Origin: an uncultured Coriobacteriaceae bacterium
GTDB taxonomy: Bacteria; Actinomycetota; Coriobacteriia; Coriobacteriales; Eggerthellaceae
Assembly: GCA_900539675.1 (NCBI GenBank)
Contig: UQDJ01000033.1
Span: 1-20,849 of the forward strand
Length of the DNA: 20,849 nucleotides
Reading direction: 5' to 3'
The translations under genes and the position numbers were made by a program. This document shows positions 8,544 to 15,424 of this stretch, in pieces (within the stretch, counting starts at the first letter, position 1; each line of letters opens with the position of its first letter). The notes beneath the pieces are model-generated. The model was not told where the DNA came from, ran no database searches, and was given only the letters and a program-made list of their open reading frames with translations.

Positions 8544-8686
8544 CATCAACGGTACTTCGTTGCTTATGTAATAGATCGCATCAACCTCAACGTTAGATCA
8601 GTCATACTCATCAATCCACAACGCTGCTCAACCGTACCAAAGCAGAACTAAAGAAGCACCGAAACCATACCTGGATCGATTAATAC

Positions 8687-9739
8687 TTACTCGCTAACAA
8701 ACGTGGTGTTTTGCATAATCCAATTGGCAGCCTTCATGCGCGCAGCACTCTGGCGCAACAGAAAGCTGCGACCCGATTTACGCATAGCCTCTAGCGTTTC
8801 TTCTTCCCTACCGGGAGCAATATTGCGCATAACCGCGATTAAATCACTCGGTTCAAGCACCAGTGCTTCATGATCAAAAATGGCATCCAGAATAAATCCT
8901 TGAATCAGTTGATTTTCTGCCTGCTTGGAAAGTGAAGCTCGCACCGTATCCTCAGTGAAGTCATGCTGCCCCGCAAAATCTTCGAAGGTCATGCCTTCAC
9001 TTGCCAGTTCAGCCAAAAATGTTTCATAGAGTTCTTGTGTCATAGCATCTAACATTTTCTTGGAAACTGTACCGGTAAAGCGATCGCGATAGGCCTCCAT
9101 CGCGGCAGCCATCTTAGCCTGCTCATAGCGAGTAGCTAGTTCCTCTTCTGAAGTTGCATGCAAACGCTGACGAAGCTCAGAAACGGTGTGGATGTCAGAA
9201 TCCTTTAGATTTTGTGCTACCCATTCATCAGTAATCTCTGGTAGCTCTACTTCAGGGGAATTCGGATCAATATTTTGCTGAGACGCCACCATCTGAGAAG
9301 CTAACATCTGCAGTTGTTGATCAATATCTTCTTCCCGAACGCTCGGCTTTGGATCAATTATTACCGTTAAGGGTTCGTAATCGGTCAACTCATAATGAGG
9401 CTTTTCCAAGATTGTCATCTCAAACGTATAGGGCTTGCCCGTTTCAGGGGTTTCATCGGATTCAATGCCATAGGTAGCAAGAGGTGCCTGACCAAATTCG
9501 GAAATAGCAAAGGGAACCAAATAATTCATAACCGCAGTGTAAATAGCCTGCTTAGCTTCGTCTTCAGAAAGGGCATTTTGCAACTTTTCCATCGAAGTTT
9601 CGCCCGCTAAAGAATCAAGGTTATTTTGGACTACAAAAGCATCCAACCCATCGGTAAAAGCTTTATCCATCTCCTGGGCGTCAGCTTCAACACGTACGCG
9701 AACTTCTTCACCATTGCGAGAAATAATTTCGAGTTTCAT
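8687..9739 (-). CDS. Trigger-factor-like chaperone lacking ribosome-docking motif and PPIase domain
   Basis: 350-residue protein laid out like trigger factor but reduced. The N-terminal part (KLEIISRNGEEVRVRVEAD..., ~1-130) follows the TF N-domain pattern and leads to the typical HYELTDYEPLTVII linker. Where TF carries the ribosome-binding GFRxGxxP signature, this protein has a different helix-rich stretch (~38-75) with no such motif. After the linker it goes within about 30 residues (~132-164) to LPEITDEWVAQNL...TVSELRQRL, the beginning of the TF C-terminal substrate-binding arms, so the FKBP-type PPIase domain (~90-100 residues) is absent. The C-terminal arms (~165-350) look intact and helical. 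Start: ATG at 9739 behind GGAAAGGA; a longer frame upstream has no ribosome-binding site. Probably a cytosolic chaperone that is not a standard ribosome-bound Tig; a SurA-like holdase role is only a guess. Confidence 0.72.
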   Translation of the reverse strand: MKLEIISRNGEEVRVRVEADAQEMDKAFTDGLDAFVVQNNLDSLAGETSMEKLQNALSEDEAKQAIYTAVMNYLVPFAISEFGQAPLATYGIESDETPETGKPYTFEMTILEKPHYELTDYEPLTVIIDPKPSVREEDIDQQLQMLASQMVASQQNIDPNSPEVELPEITDEWVAQNLKDSDIHTVSELRQRLHATSEEELATRYEQAKMAAAMEAYRDRFTGTVSKKMLDAMTQELYETFLAELASEGMTFEDFAGQHDFTEDTVRASLSKQAENQLIQGFILDAIFDHEALVLEPSDLIAVMRNIAPGREEETLEAMRKSGRSFLLRQSAARMKAANWIMQNTTFVSE

Positions 9740-9839
9740 GTATATCCTTTCCGTACCGCGGGAAAATACAGTAATTTGTACAAGGCAATACTTTACTGCA
9801 ATAAGCAGCCAAACGCACAAGACAAAGGGAAACCCTTAT

Positions 9840-10220
9840 ATGACCACAACGAAGTCCAGAGCCGCGCACGTTCCAACACCCACACCCGAAAACCTTTCAG
9901 AGCCAGAGCTCACACCTGAACATCTGTCAGAGCCTGCACTTGAACATGCTTCAAAATTCAAATCCACAAATGCCTCAGTGCCTACATCTCATCCTCGGAT
10001 ATTTAAGCCCGCCTACTCACTCAAACCAGTAAGTAAACCATTGGTTTCTCAAAAAGATACACTTACGAATACGCTTATTAACGAATCTACGCCGCATGCC
10101 AGCGCATCGGCACTGGTGCGTATCATCGCCAACGAAGATGATGACTTATATGATCCATATTCCGATTATCATGACGGCACGCTTAAACCCCAACAGTTCG
10201 AAGAGGATCCGTGGCGATAA
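9840..10220 (+). CDS. Hypothetical low-complexity protein with acidic DPY...DPWR C-terminus
   Basis: 126 residues, family not recognised. The first two thirds are Pro/Ser/Glu/Thr-rich and look disordered, with a near-duplicated segment (ENLSEPELTP and EHLSEPALEH, residues ~17-36). The end is more protein-like: SALVRIIANEDDDLYDPYSDYHDG followed by FEEDPWR, an acidic, aromatic tail that could be a conserved short motif. There is no signal peptide or membrane segment. The ATG at 9840 has AAGGGA about 9 bases upstream and is preferred over earlier starts that would overlap the divergent trigger-factor-like gene. It shares a 100-base promoter region with that gene. The ribosome-binding site and the non-random tail support a real gene, but the function is unknown. 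Confidence 0.65.
   Translation: MTTTKSRAAHVPTPTPENLSEPELTPEHLSEPALEHASKFKSTNASVPTSHPRIFKPAYSLKPVSKPLVSQKDTLTNTLINESTPHASASALVRIIANEDDDLYDPYSDYHDGTLKPQQFEEDPWR
9888..9947 (+). repeat. Two tandem 30-bp in-frame repeats
   Basis: Copy 1 is at 9888-9917 and copy 2 at 9918-9947; they code ENLSEPELTP and EHLSEPALEH. About 20 of 30 bases match, with most changes conservative at protein level, which suggests an old local duplication in the disordered part of the small unknown protein. Confidence 0.6.
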
Positions 10221-10284
10221 GCACCATGACCGCTCTCGCATAATCCATACAACCCTGAACTGCACTAAGGTATAAACTCATTAC

Positions 10285-10339
10285 CTCTACTTATTGTTTA
10301 CTGAGCTATAAGTAGAGAAATGTATATATAACCATACAT
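10285..10339. repeat. Two adjacent inverted repeats in the gap before the MFS gene
   Basis: CTCTACTTAT (10285-10294) and ATAAGTAGAG (10308-10317) form a perfect 10-bp stem with a 13-base loop. Immediately after it, ATGTAT (10320-10325) and ATACAT (10334-10339) form a second, weaker stem. They lie in the 323-base gap between the small unknown gene and the MFS transporter. No T-run follows, so simple intrinsic termination is not clear; the first may act as a 3' end structure. The rest of this gap, apart from the palindrome at 10377, is AT-rich leader sequence with no gene. Confidence 0.5.
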
Positions 10340-10376
10340 TAGGTATTTCTTAATCTTGATAGCAATACCCCAACAC

Positions 10377-10398
10377 TTTTGAATGAATTCGCTCAAAA
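10377..10398. promoter_or_regulatory. 22-bp imperfect palindrome upstream of the MFS transporter
   Basis: TTTTGA-AT-GAATTC-GC-TCAAAA: 18 of 22 positions are symmetric. It lies 146 bases before the transporter start and overlaps a possible -35 (TTGAAT), with CATAAT at 10404-10409 as a poor -10 candidate 19 bases further on. Consistent with an operator for a substrate-responsive repressor, but the promoter itself is uncertain. Confidence 0.4.
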
Positions 10399-10543
10399 CC
10401 CTGCATAATAATACGTGTTCATAGTTAAACGCGATGAACCTTTCTTTGATTCTTTTCCATTCATCTCTATATATCTGCTTGCAATCGCGTCCATAAAAGC
10501 GTTGGTGGCTATAGTCCGCCCCGCTTAAGGAAAGGGGAACACT

Positions 10544-11830
10544 ATGGGCATGCTCGATTTCATCCGTACCGAAAAGAACTATACAGACCTCTCACGACGT
10601 CGAAAACTCTTTTTACTTATTTTGGTGAGTGTTGGATCGTCGGCTATCTACACGCCCATTTATTTAAAAAGCGTCTTTTACGATCCTCTGATGCAAGCAC
10701 TTAACTGCACCAACGAACAACTGGGCAACTTGGTAACTATCTATGCAATTGCGGCTACGGTCTTCTATTTCTTCTCAGGTATTGTAGCGGACAAGATTCG
10801 CGTGCGTACTCTATCGTGGATAGGTTACTTAGGCACAGCGTTACTCACACTGATCTACGCCATACTACCTAGCTACAATGTGCTGATGATTGTGTTCTTC
10901 TGTTATGCAATCTTTTCAATTCTGATTTGGTGGGGCACCCGTTTTAAATTGGTGCGCCTTATCTGTTCTGAAGAACAATACGCTCAAAAGATAGGCGTAT
11001 CGTATGGTATCTTCGGAGCGGCGGGACTTATCCTGGGCGTCGTGGCAATTCCTATTGTTACAAGCTTTGCTTCTGCCGCCATGGGCGTTCGCACCCTCTT
11101 GCTGGTAAATTTTGCAATCCAGGTGGCTCTGGCAGCTCTTGCCTTTTTCACTATTCCTAAATTCGATAACGAAATTGGCGCAGACATGGAACAACGATTT
11201 AGCTTTAAAGGCATCTGGGAAGCCCTCAGGAACCCCGGTGTTTGGTGGGCATCCTTGGCCATGTTCTTTATTTACTTCGCCTTCCAAGGTTCTACCTTCA
11301 CCACGCCGTTTATGACCACCTGTTTGGCAGCTCCACTCGTTCTAGCAACTACCATTTCTACCATCCGCTCTATGGGTATGACCATCGTGTCCGCTCCCCT
11401 CTTTGGATGGTTTGCCGGCAAAGCAAAGTCGCCATCAAAGGTAATCATAATTGGTGGTGCAGCTTCTGCAGTATGCTTAGTTATCATGACCGTTATGCCC
11501 CACGATGCATCAATGTTGATATTTGGCTGCGTGATGGTATGCGTCTTCGCGTTTATCATCAATGGTCTTTACGGCATTGGATCAGGACAGCTTGCGGAAA
11601 GTCGCGTACCAGTACACGTATTCGGTGTCGCAGCCGGTCTTTCCTCAATCATAGGCCGATTGCCCGATACCTTTATTCACACGTGGTTTGGCGCCATGAT
11701 TGATAACAAAGGTGCTGCTGCTTTCGGGGACATTTTCATTATTTTGACTATCAGCTGCTTAGCTGCACTGTTCTGTTCAATTATGGTTATCCGCTACGCC
11801 AAGAAAAATGCTGTTGCTAAACAGGATTAA
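10544..11830 (+). CDS. MFS transporter, 12 transmembrane segments
   Basis: 428-residue major facilitator superfamily permease. Hydrophobic segments repeat throughout, in two halves joined by a charged central loop (~KFDNEIGADMEQRFSFKGIWEALRNPGVWW, residues ~206-235). After the first helix pair is the MFS loop equivalent GIVADKIRVRTLSWIGYLG (D-K-x-R form of the A-motif); a second, looser copy is LFGWFAGKAKSPSKVIIIGG. The cytosolic start MGMLDFIRTEKNYTDLSRRRKLFL resembles sugar-phosphate/organic-anion-type MFS carriers, but the substrate cannot be assigned. Start: ATG at 10544 behind AAGGAAAGGGG, 6 bases away; CCCC at 10519-10522 could pair with GGGG at 10534-10537 and mask this site. It is the only gene in its unit, with a long (>100 base) leader and a strong terminator after it. 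Confidence 0.9.
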   Translation: MGMLDFIRTEKNYTDLSRRRKLFLLILVSVGSSAIYTPIYLKSVFYDPLMQALNCTNEQLGNLVTIYAIAATVFYFFSGIVADKIRVRTLSWIGYLGTALLTLIYAILPSYNVLMIVFFCYAIFSILIWWGTRFKLVRLICSEEQYAQKIGVSYGIFGAAGLILGVVAIPIVTSFASAAMGVRTLLLVNFAIQVALAALAFFTIPKFDNEIGADMEQRFSFKGIWEALRNPGVWWASLAMFFIYFAFQGSTFTTPFMTTCLAAPLVLATTISTIRSMGMTIVSAPLFGWFAGKAKSPSKVIIIGGAASAVCLVIMTVMPHDASMLIFGCVMVCVFAFIINGLYGIGSGQLAESRVPVHVFGVAAGLSSIIGRLPDTFIHTWFGAMIDNKGAAAFGDIFIILTISCLAALFCSIMVIRYAKKNAVAKQD

Positions 11831-11853
11831 TTCATCAAGTCGATGAAATAAAC

Positions 11854-11893
11854 AATGGCTGCCCCGGAAAAACCAGGACAGCCATTTCTTTTC
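11854..11893. terminator. Bidirectional intrinsic terminator between MFS and rplT
   Basis: AATGGCTG (11854-11861) pairs with CAGCCATT (11879-11886), with partial inner pairing, followed by TTCTTTT on the plus strand. Read the other way the hairpin is followed by GTTTATTTC. It serves the MFS gene and probably also ends the infC-rpmI-rplT transcript. A small hairpin (TTCATC/GATGAA, 11831-11847) lies just before it. Confidence 0.85.
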
Positions 11894-11917
11894 AGAAGGT
11901 ATGAACTGATATATGGC

Positions 11918-12271
11918 CTACAGAGCCTTCTTAGCTACCTCTACCAGAGAAGCAAACGCTTCAGGATCATTGATTGCCATATCGGAGAGAACCTTACGGT
12001 CCAGCTCAACGCCAGCCTTCTTCAAACCGTTCATAAATACTGAATAAGAAAGACCATTCAGGCGAGCACCAGCGTTGATACGGGTGATCCACAGGCGACG
12101 AACTTCGCGCTTCTTGGTGCGGCGGTCACGATACGCATACTGCAAAGAATGCTGAGTTTGTTCCTTTGCTGCACGATAGGAACGAGACTTAGCACCATAG
12201 TAACCCTTGGCACGATTTAAAACGGTACGACGCTTCTTATGAGCGGATACTGCACGCTTTACACGAGGCAT
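11918..12271 (-). CDS. rplT: 50S ribosomal protein L20
   Basis: 117-residue L20, an early assembly protein of the large subunit and, in several bacteria, the translational or transcriptional repressor of its own operon. Standard features: MPRVKRAVSAHKKRR start, the basic N-terminal extension with AKGYYGAKSRSYRAAKEQ, YRDRRTKKREVRRLWITRINAGAR, and the globular C-terminal part LDRKVLSDMAINDPEAFASLV. AAAAGGAGG stands 8 bases before the ATG and begins right after the rpmI stop codon (18-base gap). Last gene of infC-rpmI-rplT. Confidence 0.98.
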   Translation of the reverse strand: MPRVKRAVSAHKKRRTVLNRAKGYYGAKSRSYRAAKEQTQHSLQYAYRDRRTKKREVRRLWITRINAGARLNGLSYSVFMNGLKKAGVELDRKVLSDMAINDPEAFASLVEVAKKAL

Positions 12272-12289
12272 ACTCGATTCCTCCTTTTA

Positions 12290-12487
12290 CTAGCGAAGAC
12301 CAAGATTACGAGCTACTACCTTCTGGTCAGCAGCTGCAATTTCGGTTTCGTGACGGAAATTACGTTTACGCTTCTGGCTCTTTTTGGTCAGAATGTGAGA
12401 CTTGTAAGCCTTAGCGCGCATGATCTTACCGGAACCGGTTACGCGAAAGCGCTTCGCGGTGCCGGAATGAGTCTTCATCTTAGGCAT
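12290..12487 (-). CDS. rpmI: 50S ribosomal protein L35
   Basis: 65-residue L35 with the usual MPKMKTHSGTAKRFRVTGSGKIMRAKA start, basic KKSQKRKRNFRHE centre and VARNLGLR end. The A of its ATG is the last base of the infC stop (TAATG, 12489-12485), so the two genes overlap by one base and are probably translationally coupled; AAAGGA lies 6 bases upstream inside infC. Binds the large subunit near L20. Confidence 0.98.
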   Translation of the reverse strand: MPKMKTHSGTAKRFRVTGSGKIMRAKAYKSHILTKKSQKRKRNFRHETEIAAADQKVVARNLGLR

Positions 12488-13044
12488 TAGTTATCCTTTC
12501 CCTGTTCATCCTTCTTATTCTTCTTTACCGTAGTAGGTAGAGGAGCAATTAACATATGCATATTGCGGCCTTCCATCTTGGGCTGGGTTTCAATAACCGC
12601 AACATCTTTCAAGTCATCTGCAAGACGCTCTAAAATGCTTAAGCCCTGTTCCGGATGAGACATCTCACGACCGCGGAACATAATGGTGATTTTCACCTTG
12701 GAACCCGCTTCAAGAAAACGCAGCACGTGCTTTTTCTTGGTGGTGTAGTCGCCCACATCAATTTTGGGGCGGAATTTCATTTCCTTGGTTTCGATCTTGC
12801 TCTGGTTCTTACGAGCCTGCTTGGCCTTGATGGCCTGGTCATACTTGAATTTGCCGTAGTCCATAATGCGACAAACGGGGGGCTGTGCCTGAGGAGCGAT
12901 CTCAACCAGATCGTAACCCTCGTCATCGGCAATACGCTGTGCTTGTTCGATCGGATAAATACCCAACTGGGATCCGTCATAAGCAATCAAACGGCATTCC
13001 TTAACCCTAATGGCTTCGTTAAGCCTTGGTTCCTGAGCTGCTAT
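12487..13044 (-). CDS. infC: Translation initiation factor IF-3, apparent AUA start
   Basis: IF-3, which prevents premature subunit joining and checks start codon-anticodon pairing. N-domain: PRLNEAIRVKECRLIAYDGSQLGIYPIEQA; then VEIAPQAQPPVCRIMDYGKFKY; linker and C-domain with KEMKFRPKIDVGDYTTKKKHVLRFL, KVKITIMFRGREMSHPEQG and a basic tail. Start: a full-strength Shine-Dalgarno AAGGAGGT (13059-13052) is followed 7 bases later by ATA (13044-13042), giving (M)AAQEPRLNEAIRVKE and 185 residues, a normal IF-3 length. An ATG in frame at 13095 would add 17 residues, has no ribosome-binding site and would run through the Shine-Dalgarno. infC is known to use AUU-type starts that IF-3 itself discriminates against, so an AUA start is plausible autoregulation. 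First gene of infC-rpmI-rplT. Confidence 0.93.
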   Translation of the reverse strand: MAAQEPRLNEAIRVKECRLIAYDGSQLGIYPIEQAQRIADDEGYDLVEIAPQAQPPVCRIMDYGKFKYDQAIKAKQARKNQSKIETKEMKFRPKIDVGDYTTKKKHVLRFLEAGSKVKITIMFRGREMSHPEQGLSILERLADDLKDVAVIETQPKMEGRNMHMLIAPLPTTVKKNKKDEQGKDN

Positions 13045-13108
13045 GGTGCCCACCTCCTTCTTTCTGTGATCCGGTGCTACCATGCACAAACTCATGTACC
13101 ACTATAAT

Positions 13109-13138
13109 AAAAAAACCTGCATCGGTTACGATTGCAGG
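13109..13138 (-). terminator. Intrinsic terminator/attenuator upstream of infC
   Basis: On the minus strand CCTGCAATCG-TAAC-CGATGCAGG forms a 9-bp stem with one bulged A, followed by seven T (A-run at 13109-13115 on the plus strand). It lies about 180 bases past the kinase stop and about 65 bases before the infC start. It may end the kinase operon, attenuate infC transcription, or do both. Confidence 0.87.
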
Positions 13139-13229
13139 CCATACGAATACCTAAACATGCAGGCATCTATTCACATGACCCATCAGCAACCTGAGCGCCG
13201 AAGTAGGTGGAAGCTAAAAGCTTCACTTC
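13116..13229 (-). promoter_or_regulatory. Structured infC leader with competing antiterminator arm
   Basis: In the RNA read from the minus strand, CCUGCAU (13163-13157) lies upstream of the terminator and is complementary over 7 bases to AUGCAGG (13122-13116), the terminator's 3' arm. The two pairings exclude each other, the classic layout of an attenuator. Further upstream a nested hairpin is visible: GAAGCT/AGCTTC with a 3-base loop, enclosed by GAAGT/ACTTC (13200-13229). L20-controlled leaders before infC-rpmI-rplT are known in Firmicutes; whether this is an equivalent is inference. An infC promoter would have to lie upstream of about 13230; a weak candidate is TTGTTC-17-CATAGT. Confidence 0.55.
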
Positions 13230-13319
13230 ATTACAGCTGCTTCATTTTACTATGCAGCAGCACAAAGTAAAGAACAATTTGTACAAATATGAAGATTTCT
13301 TATCCATCGCTCACCACTA

Positions 13320-14897
13320 TCAGGATGGAGGCGAACCACCGAAGCATGCCACGACCACTACCACTACAACAAAGAATAAAAGCATAGGAATAGCGATGCC
13401 AAAGATGAGAACACGCATCGGAAAATCGCACACTTTCAAACGGGGAAACCGAGCGAACAATCTGCGCTTATCCAACAGGACATACATGATACTGGTACAC
13501 GATAGTCCCACTATACTGCCGTATTCCAAAACCCTAAATCCCAACGGAAGTTGAGCGTCAGCAGGAGTGGGATTGACGATACTCACTACGGTAACAACCA
13601 TAATAAGAAGCCACGTTGCCAACACCGCAACATTCCAAAAGATGCCTAACCAATTAGGCACGTGATCGCACCACCACCGGCCAATGCGAATCAGGCTCTC
13701 CTTATGCACCACCCTTAACGTGAATGCTTCATCATGGTTTTGTGCAAACAGTTTCTTCTTCGCTCTGTGCATATTCTTCGCTGTCTGCATGACTGAACCC
13801 ATATTATTCGAATTCGTGAAAGATTCCGTCATACTTGGACTTGTAGCGCATGCACTTTCATCAGAAAACGCAGGTGCAACCGGAGGTCCTGCGGGCGGTG
13901 GAAACGCACGCTGTAAGACAGAAGAAGAAATCCGAGACATAGCAGCCTCAGATACCGCATCACCCACGACATCACTCAAGTTGCAAGCCTGTACAAACGC
14001 CTGTTTTAACTCTGCAACCGAAGCGTATCTATCTTTTGCATCAAACGACGTCGCCTTTGCAATAACGCAACGCAACGGCTCAGGGATGCCCTTATACGCA
14101 AAACCTGATCGACGAATCTTAGCATCAGCAACCTTTTCAGTCAGACAGAAAAACAACAGCATGCCCAGTGCATATACATCACTTCGAACATCAGTTTGCC
14201 CATAGCCAAATTGCTCAGGAGGAGCATACTCGCGCGTGCCAAACCTTACCGTATCCCCTTCTGACTCATCGTTATATAAGCGAGCAATACCAAAATCGAT
14301 CAAGGTGAGCCGATTGAATGACATGATCAAATTTGAAGGCTTTAAGTCACGATGAATGATGGGTGGCGTAAACTTTTCATGGAGTTCTTGAACCGCTTCG
14401 CACATCCGAGGAAAGACATCACGAGCTAGTTCAACCGATGGATCACAGCGATATACCACCTCTTGTAAGGTTTCACCCTGCACGTATTCCATCACCACTA
14501 CGAGCTGATCTTTTAAGTAGTAGCATTCATATATGTTCGGAATATGCTTAAACGATATACCTGATTGTTGAGCTTTATACAGTTCAACATAGACAGCTCC
14601 CAAGCCAACATCGCGCGTAAGGTACTTGCGAACAAAAGGACCGCGACTTTTGCCTAAAGAATCCACCAGAGATACCTTTTGAGTAATCTCAAAATCTGAT
14701 TTCTTAAGTACTTCGTCTACGTGAAAAGAATTATCCAAATCAACCGAATGAAGAAACTCAGCCAATTCATCTTTCGGAAATTCATCTAGGGGAGGTTGTT
14801 GATGAGATGCAGAAAAACCCTGTTGCAAGGTACTTGCAACAGGGTATGCACGTAGGTGATCCATATCAGGAAAAGATATGTCTTGCGATGAAGCCAT
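13320..14897 (-). CDS. Eukaryote-like Ser/Thr protein kinase with C-terminal membrane segments
   Basis: 525 residues. Kinase domain ~68-300: a VRKY Lys91 in the place of the VAIK lysine, Glu105 in the likely alpha-C helix, hinge VVVMEYVQGETL, catalytic loop HRDLKPSN (182-189), DFG (201-203), GTREYAPPEQFG, and DVRSDVYALGMLLF. The glycine-rich loop is not of GxGxxG form (VSLVDSLGKSRG), so ATP binding may be modified. A Pro/Ser-rich linker (~310-390) leads to three hydrophobic segments (~418-441, 458-475, 495-517), the last ending in a run of valines. No PASTA or other extracellular sensor domain is seen. The ATG at 14897 directly abuts the TAG of the HTH gene, so the two are translationally coupled and probably work together. 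The activation loop Thr/Ser suggest phospho-regulation; substrates are unknown. Confidence 0.9.
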   Translation of the reverse strand: MASSQDISFPDMDHLRAYPVASTLQQGFSASHQQPPLDEFPKDELAEFLHSVDLDNSFHVDEVLKKSDFEITQKVSLVDSLGKSRGPFVRKYLTRDVGLGAVYVELYKAQQSGISFKHIPNIYECYYLKDQLVVVMEYVQGETLQEVVYRCDPSVELARDVFPRMCEAVQELHEKFTPPIIHRDLKPSNLIMSFNRLTLIDFGIARLYNDESEGDTVRFGTREYAPPEQFGYGQTDVRSDVYALGMLLFFCLTEKVADAKIRRSGFAYKGIPEPLRCVIAKATSFDAKDRYASVAELKQAFVQACNLSDVVGDAVSEAAMSRISSSVLQRAFPPPAGPPVAPAFSDESACATSPSMTESFTNSNNMGSVMQTAKNMHRAKKKLFAQNHDEAFTLRVVHKESLIRIGRWWCDHVPNWLGIFWNVAVLATWLLIMVVTVVSIVNPTPADAQLPLGFRVLEYGSIVGLSCTSIMYVLLDKRRLFARFPRLKVCDFPMRVLIFGIAIPMLLFFVVVVVVVACFGGSPPS

Positions 14898-15353
14898 CTA
14901 ACAAATTGTGTCCTCGCCAAATCGATAGAGCTCTTCATTGACCTTCTGCAATGAATACCCTTTATCTATTGCAAAAATAATAATCGCATCCCGTCGATTC
15001 TTACAATAGAGTTCATTGGCGCCAGCAGCTTGAAGGAGGCGATCAGCTTCGCGCAACGACAGATGCATAGCGAATACCAACTGGAGAATCTTATTGCGGG
15101 TAGCGCCTCGCTGACCCATAAAGATTTGATAGCCAAACGTTTCGTTCAGTCCAGCGGCCTTTACAACATCGGAGCGCTTCAAATGCTTATCTGCCAAAAG
15201 CTTTTGAAGATAATCAGAAAGTGATCTCTCAGAAATTCTGTTCTCTTCTATGAAAGCTTGGGGGTTAGGAGCTGCTAGCAATTCATCGAGCAGTTCCTCA
15301 GTTAGGGGCTCTTCCATACGCTTCTTTCTTCTCGTGTGTCTTCTCTTAGCCAT
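14898..15353 (-). CDS. HTH (XRE-like) regulator coupled to the kinase
   Basis: About 151 residues from the ATG at 15353 (MAKRRHTRRKKRMEEP), or 139 from the ATG at 15317; neither has a strong ribosome-binding site, and a TTG at 15431 would overlap the upstream stop. After a basic start and an acidic helix (LTEELLDELL), a segment like a lambda-repressor-type HTH follows: YLQKLLADKHLKRSDVVKAAG, then a recognition-helix region (NETFGYQIFMGQRGATRNKILQLVFAM), then LSLREADRLLQAAG. The C-terminal CKNRRDAIIIFAIDKGYSLQKVNEELYRFGEDT is characteristic of HTH proteins that I recall next to Ser/Thr kinases in gut Firmicutes and Coriobacteria. Its TAG touches the kinase ATG. It may be a kinase substrate or adaptor rather than a classical repressor; this is inference. 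Confidence 0.75.
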   Translation of the reverse strand: MAKRRHTRRKKRMEEPLTEELLDELLAAPNPQAFIEENRISERSLSDYLQKLLADKHLKRSDVVKAAGLNETFGYQIFMGQRGATRNKILQLVFAMHLSLREADRLLQAAGANELYCKNRRDAIIIFAIDKGYSLQKVNEELYRFGEDTIC

Positions 15354-15424
15354 TATGTACCAAGACGAGAACCCCTCATGCGGCACACGAGAAAAATGCT
15401 GACGAACACGACGAGGTAATCGTT

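Noticed and set aside
8262..8651. 129-codon open frame on the plus strand across the EF-G-like start and gap
   Set aside because: It is antisense to the EF-G-like gene for its first part and runs through the palindrome and hairpins without a ribosome-binding site; a chance frame.
10285..10317. The 10-bp stem after the small unknown gene as a standard intrinsic terminator
   Set aside because: The stem is AT-rich and no T-run follows on either strand, so it is reported only as an inverted repeat.
13045..13095. ATG at 13095 (or the in-frame ATG four codons later) as the infC start
   Set aside because: Neither has a ribosome-binding site, and the extension would contain the perfect Shine-Dalgarno that correctly positions the AUA.
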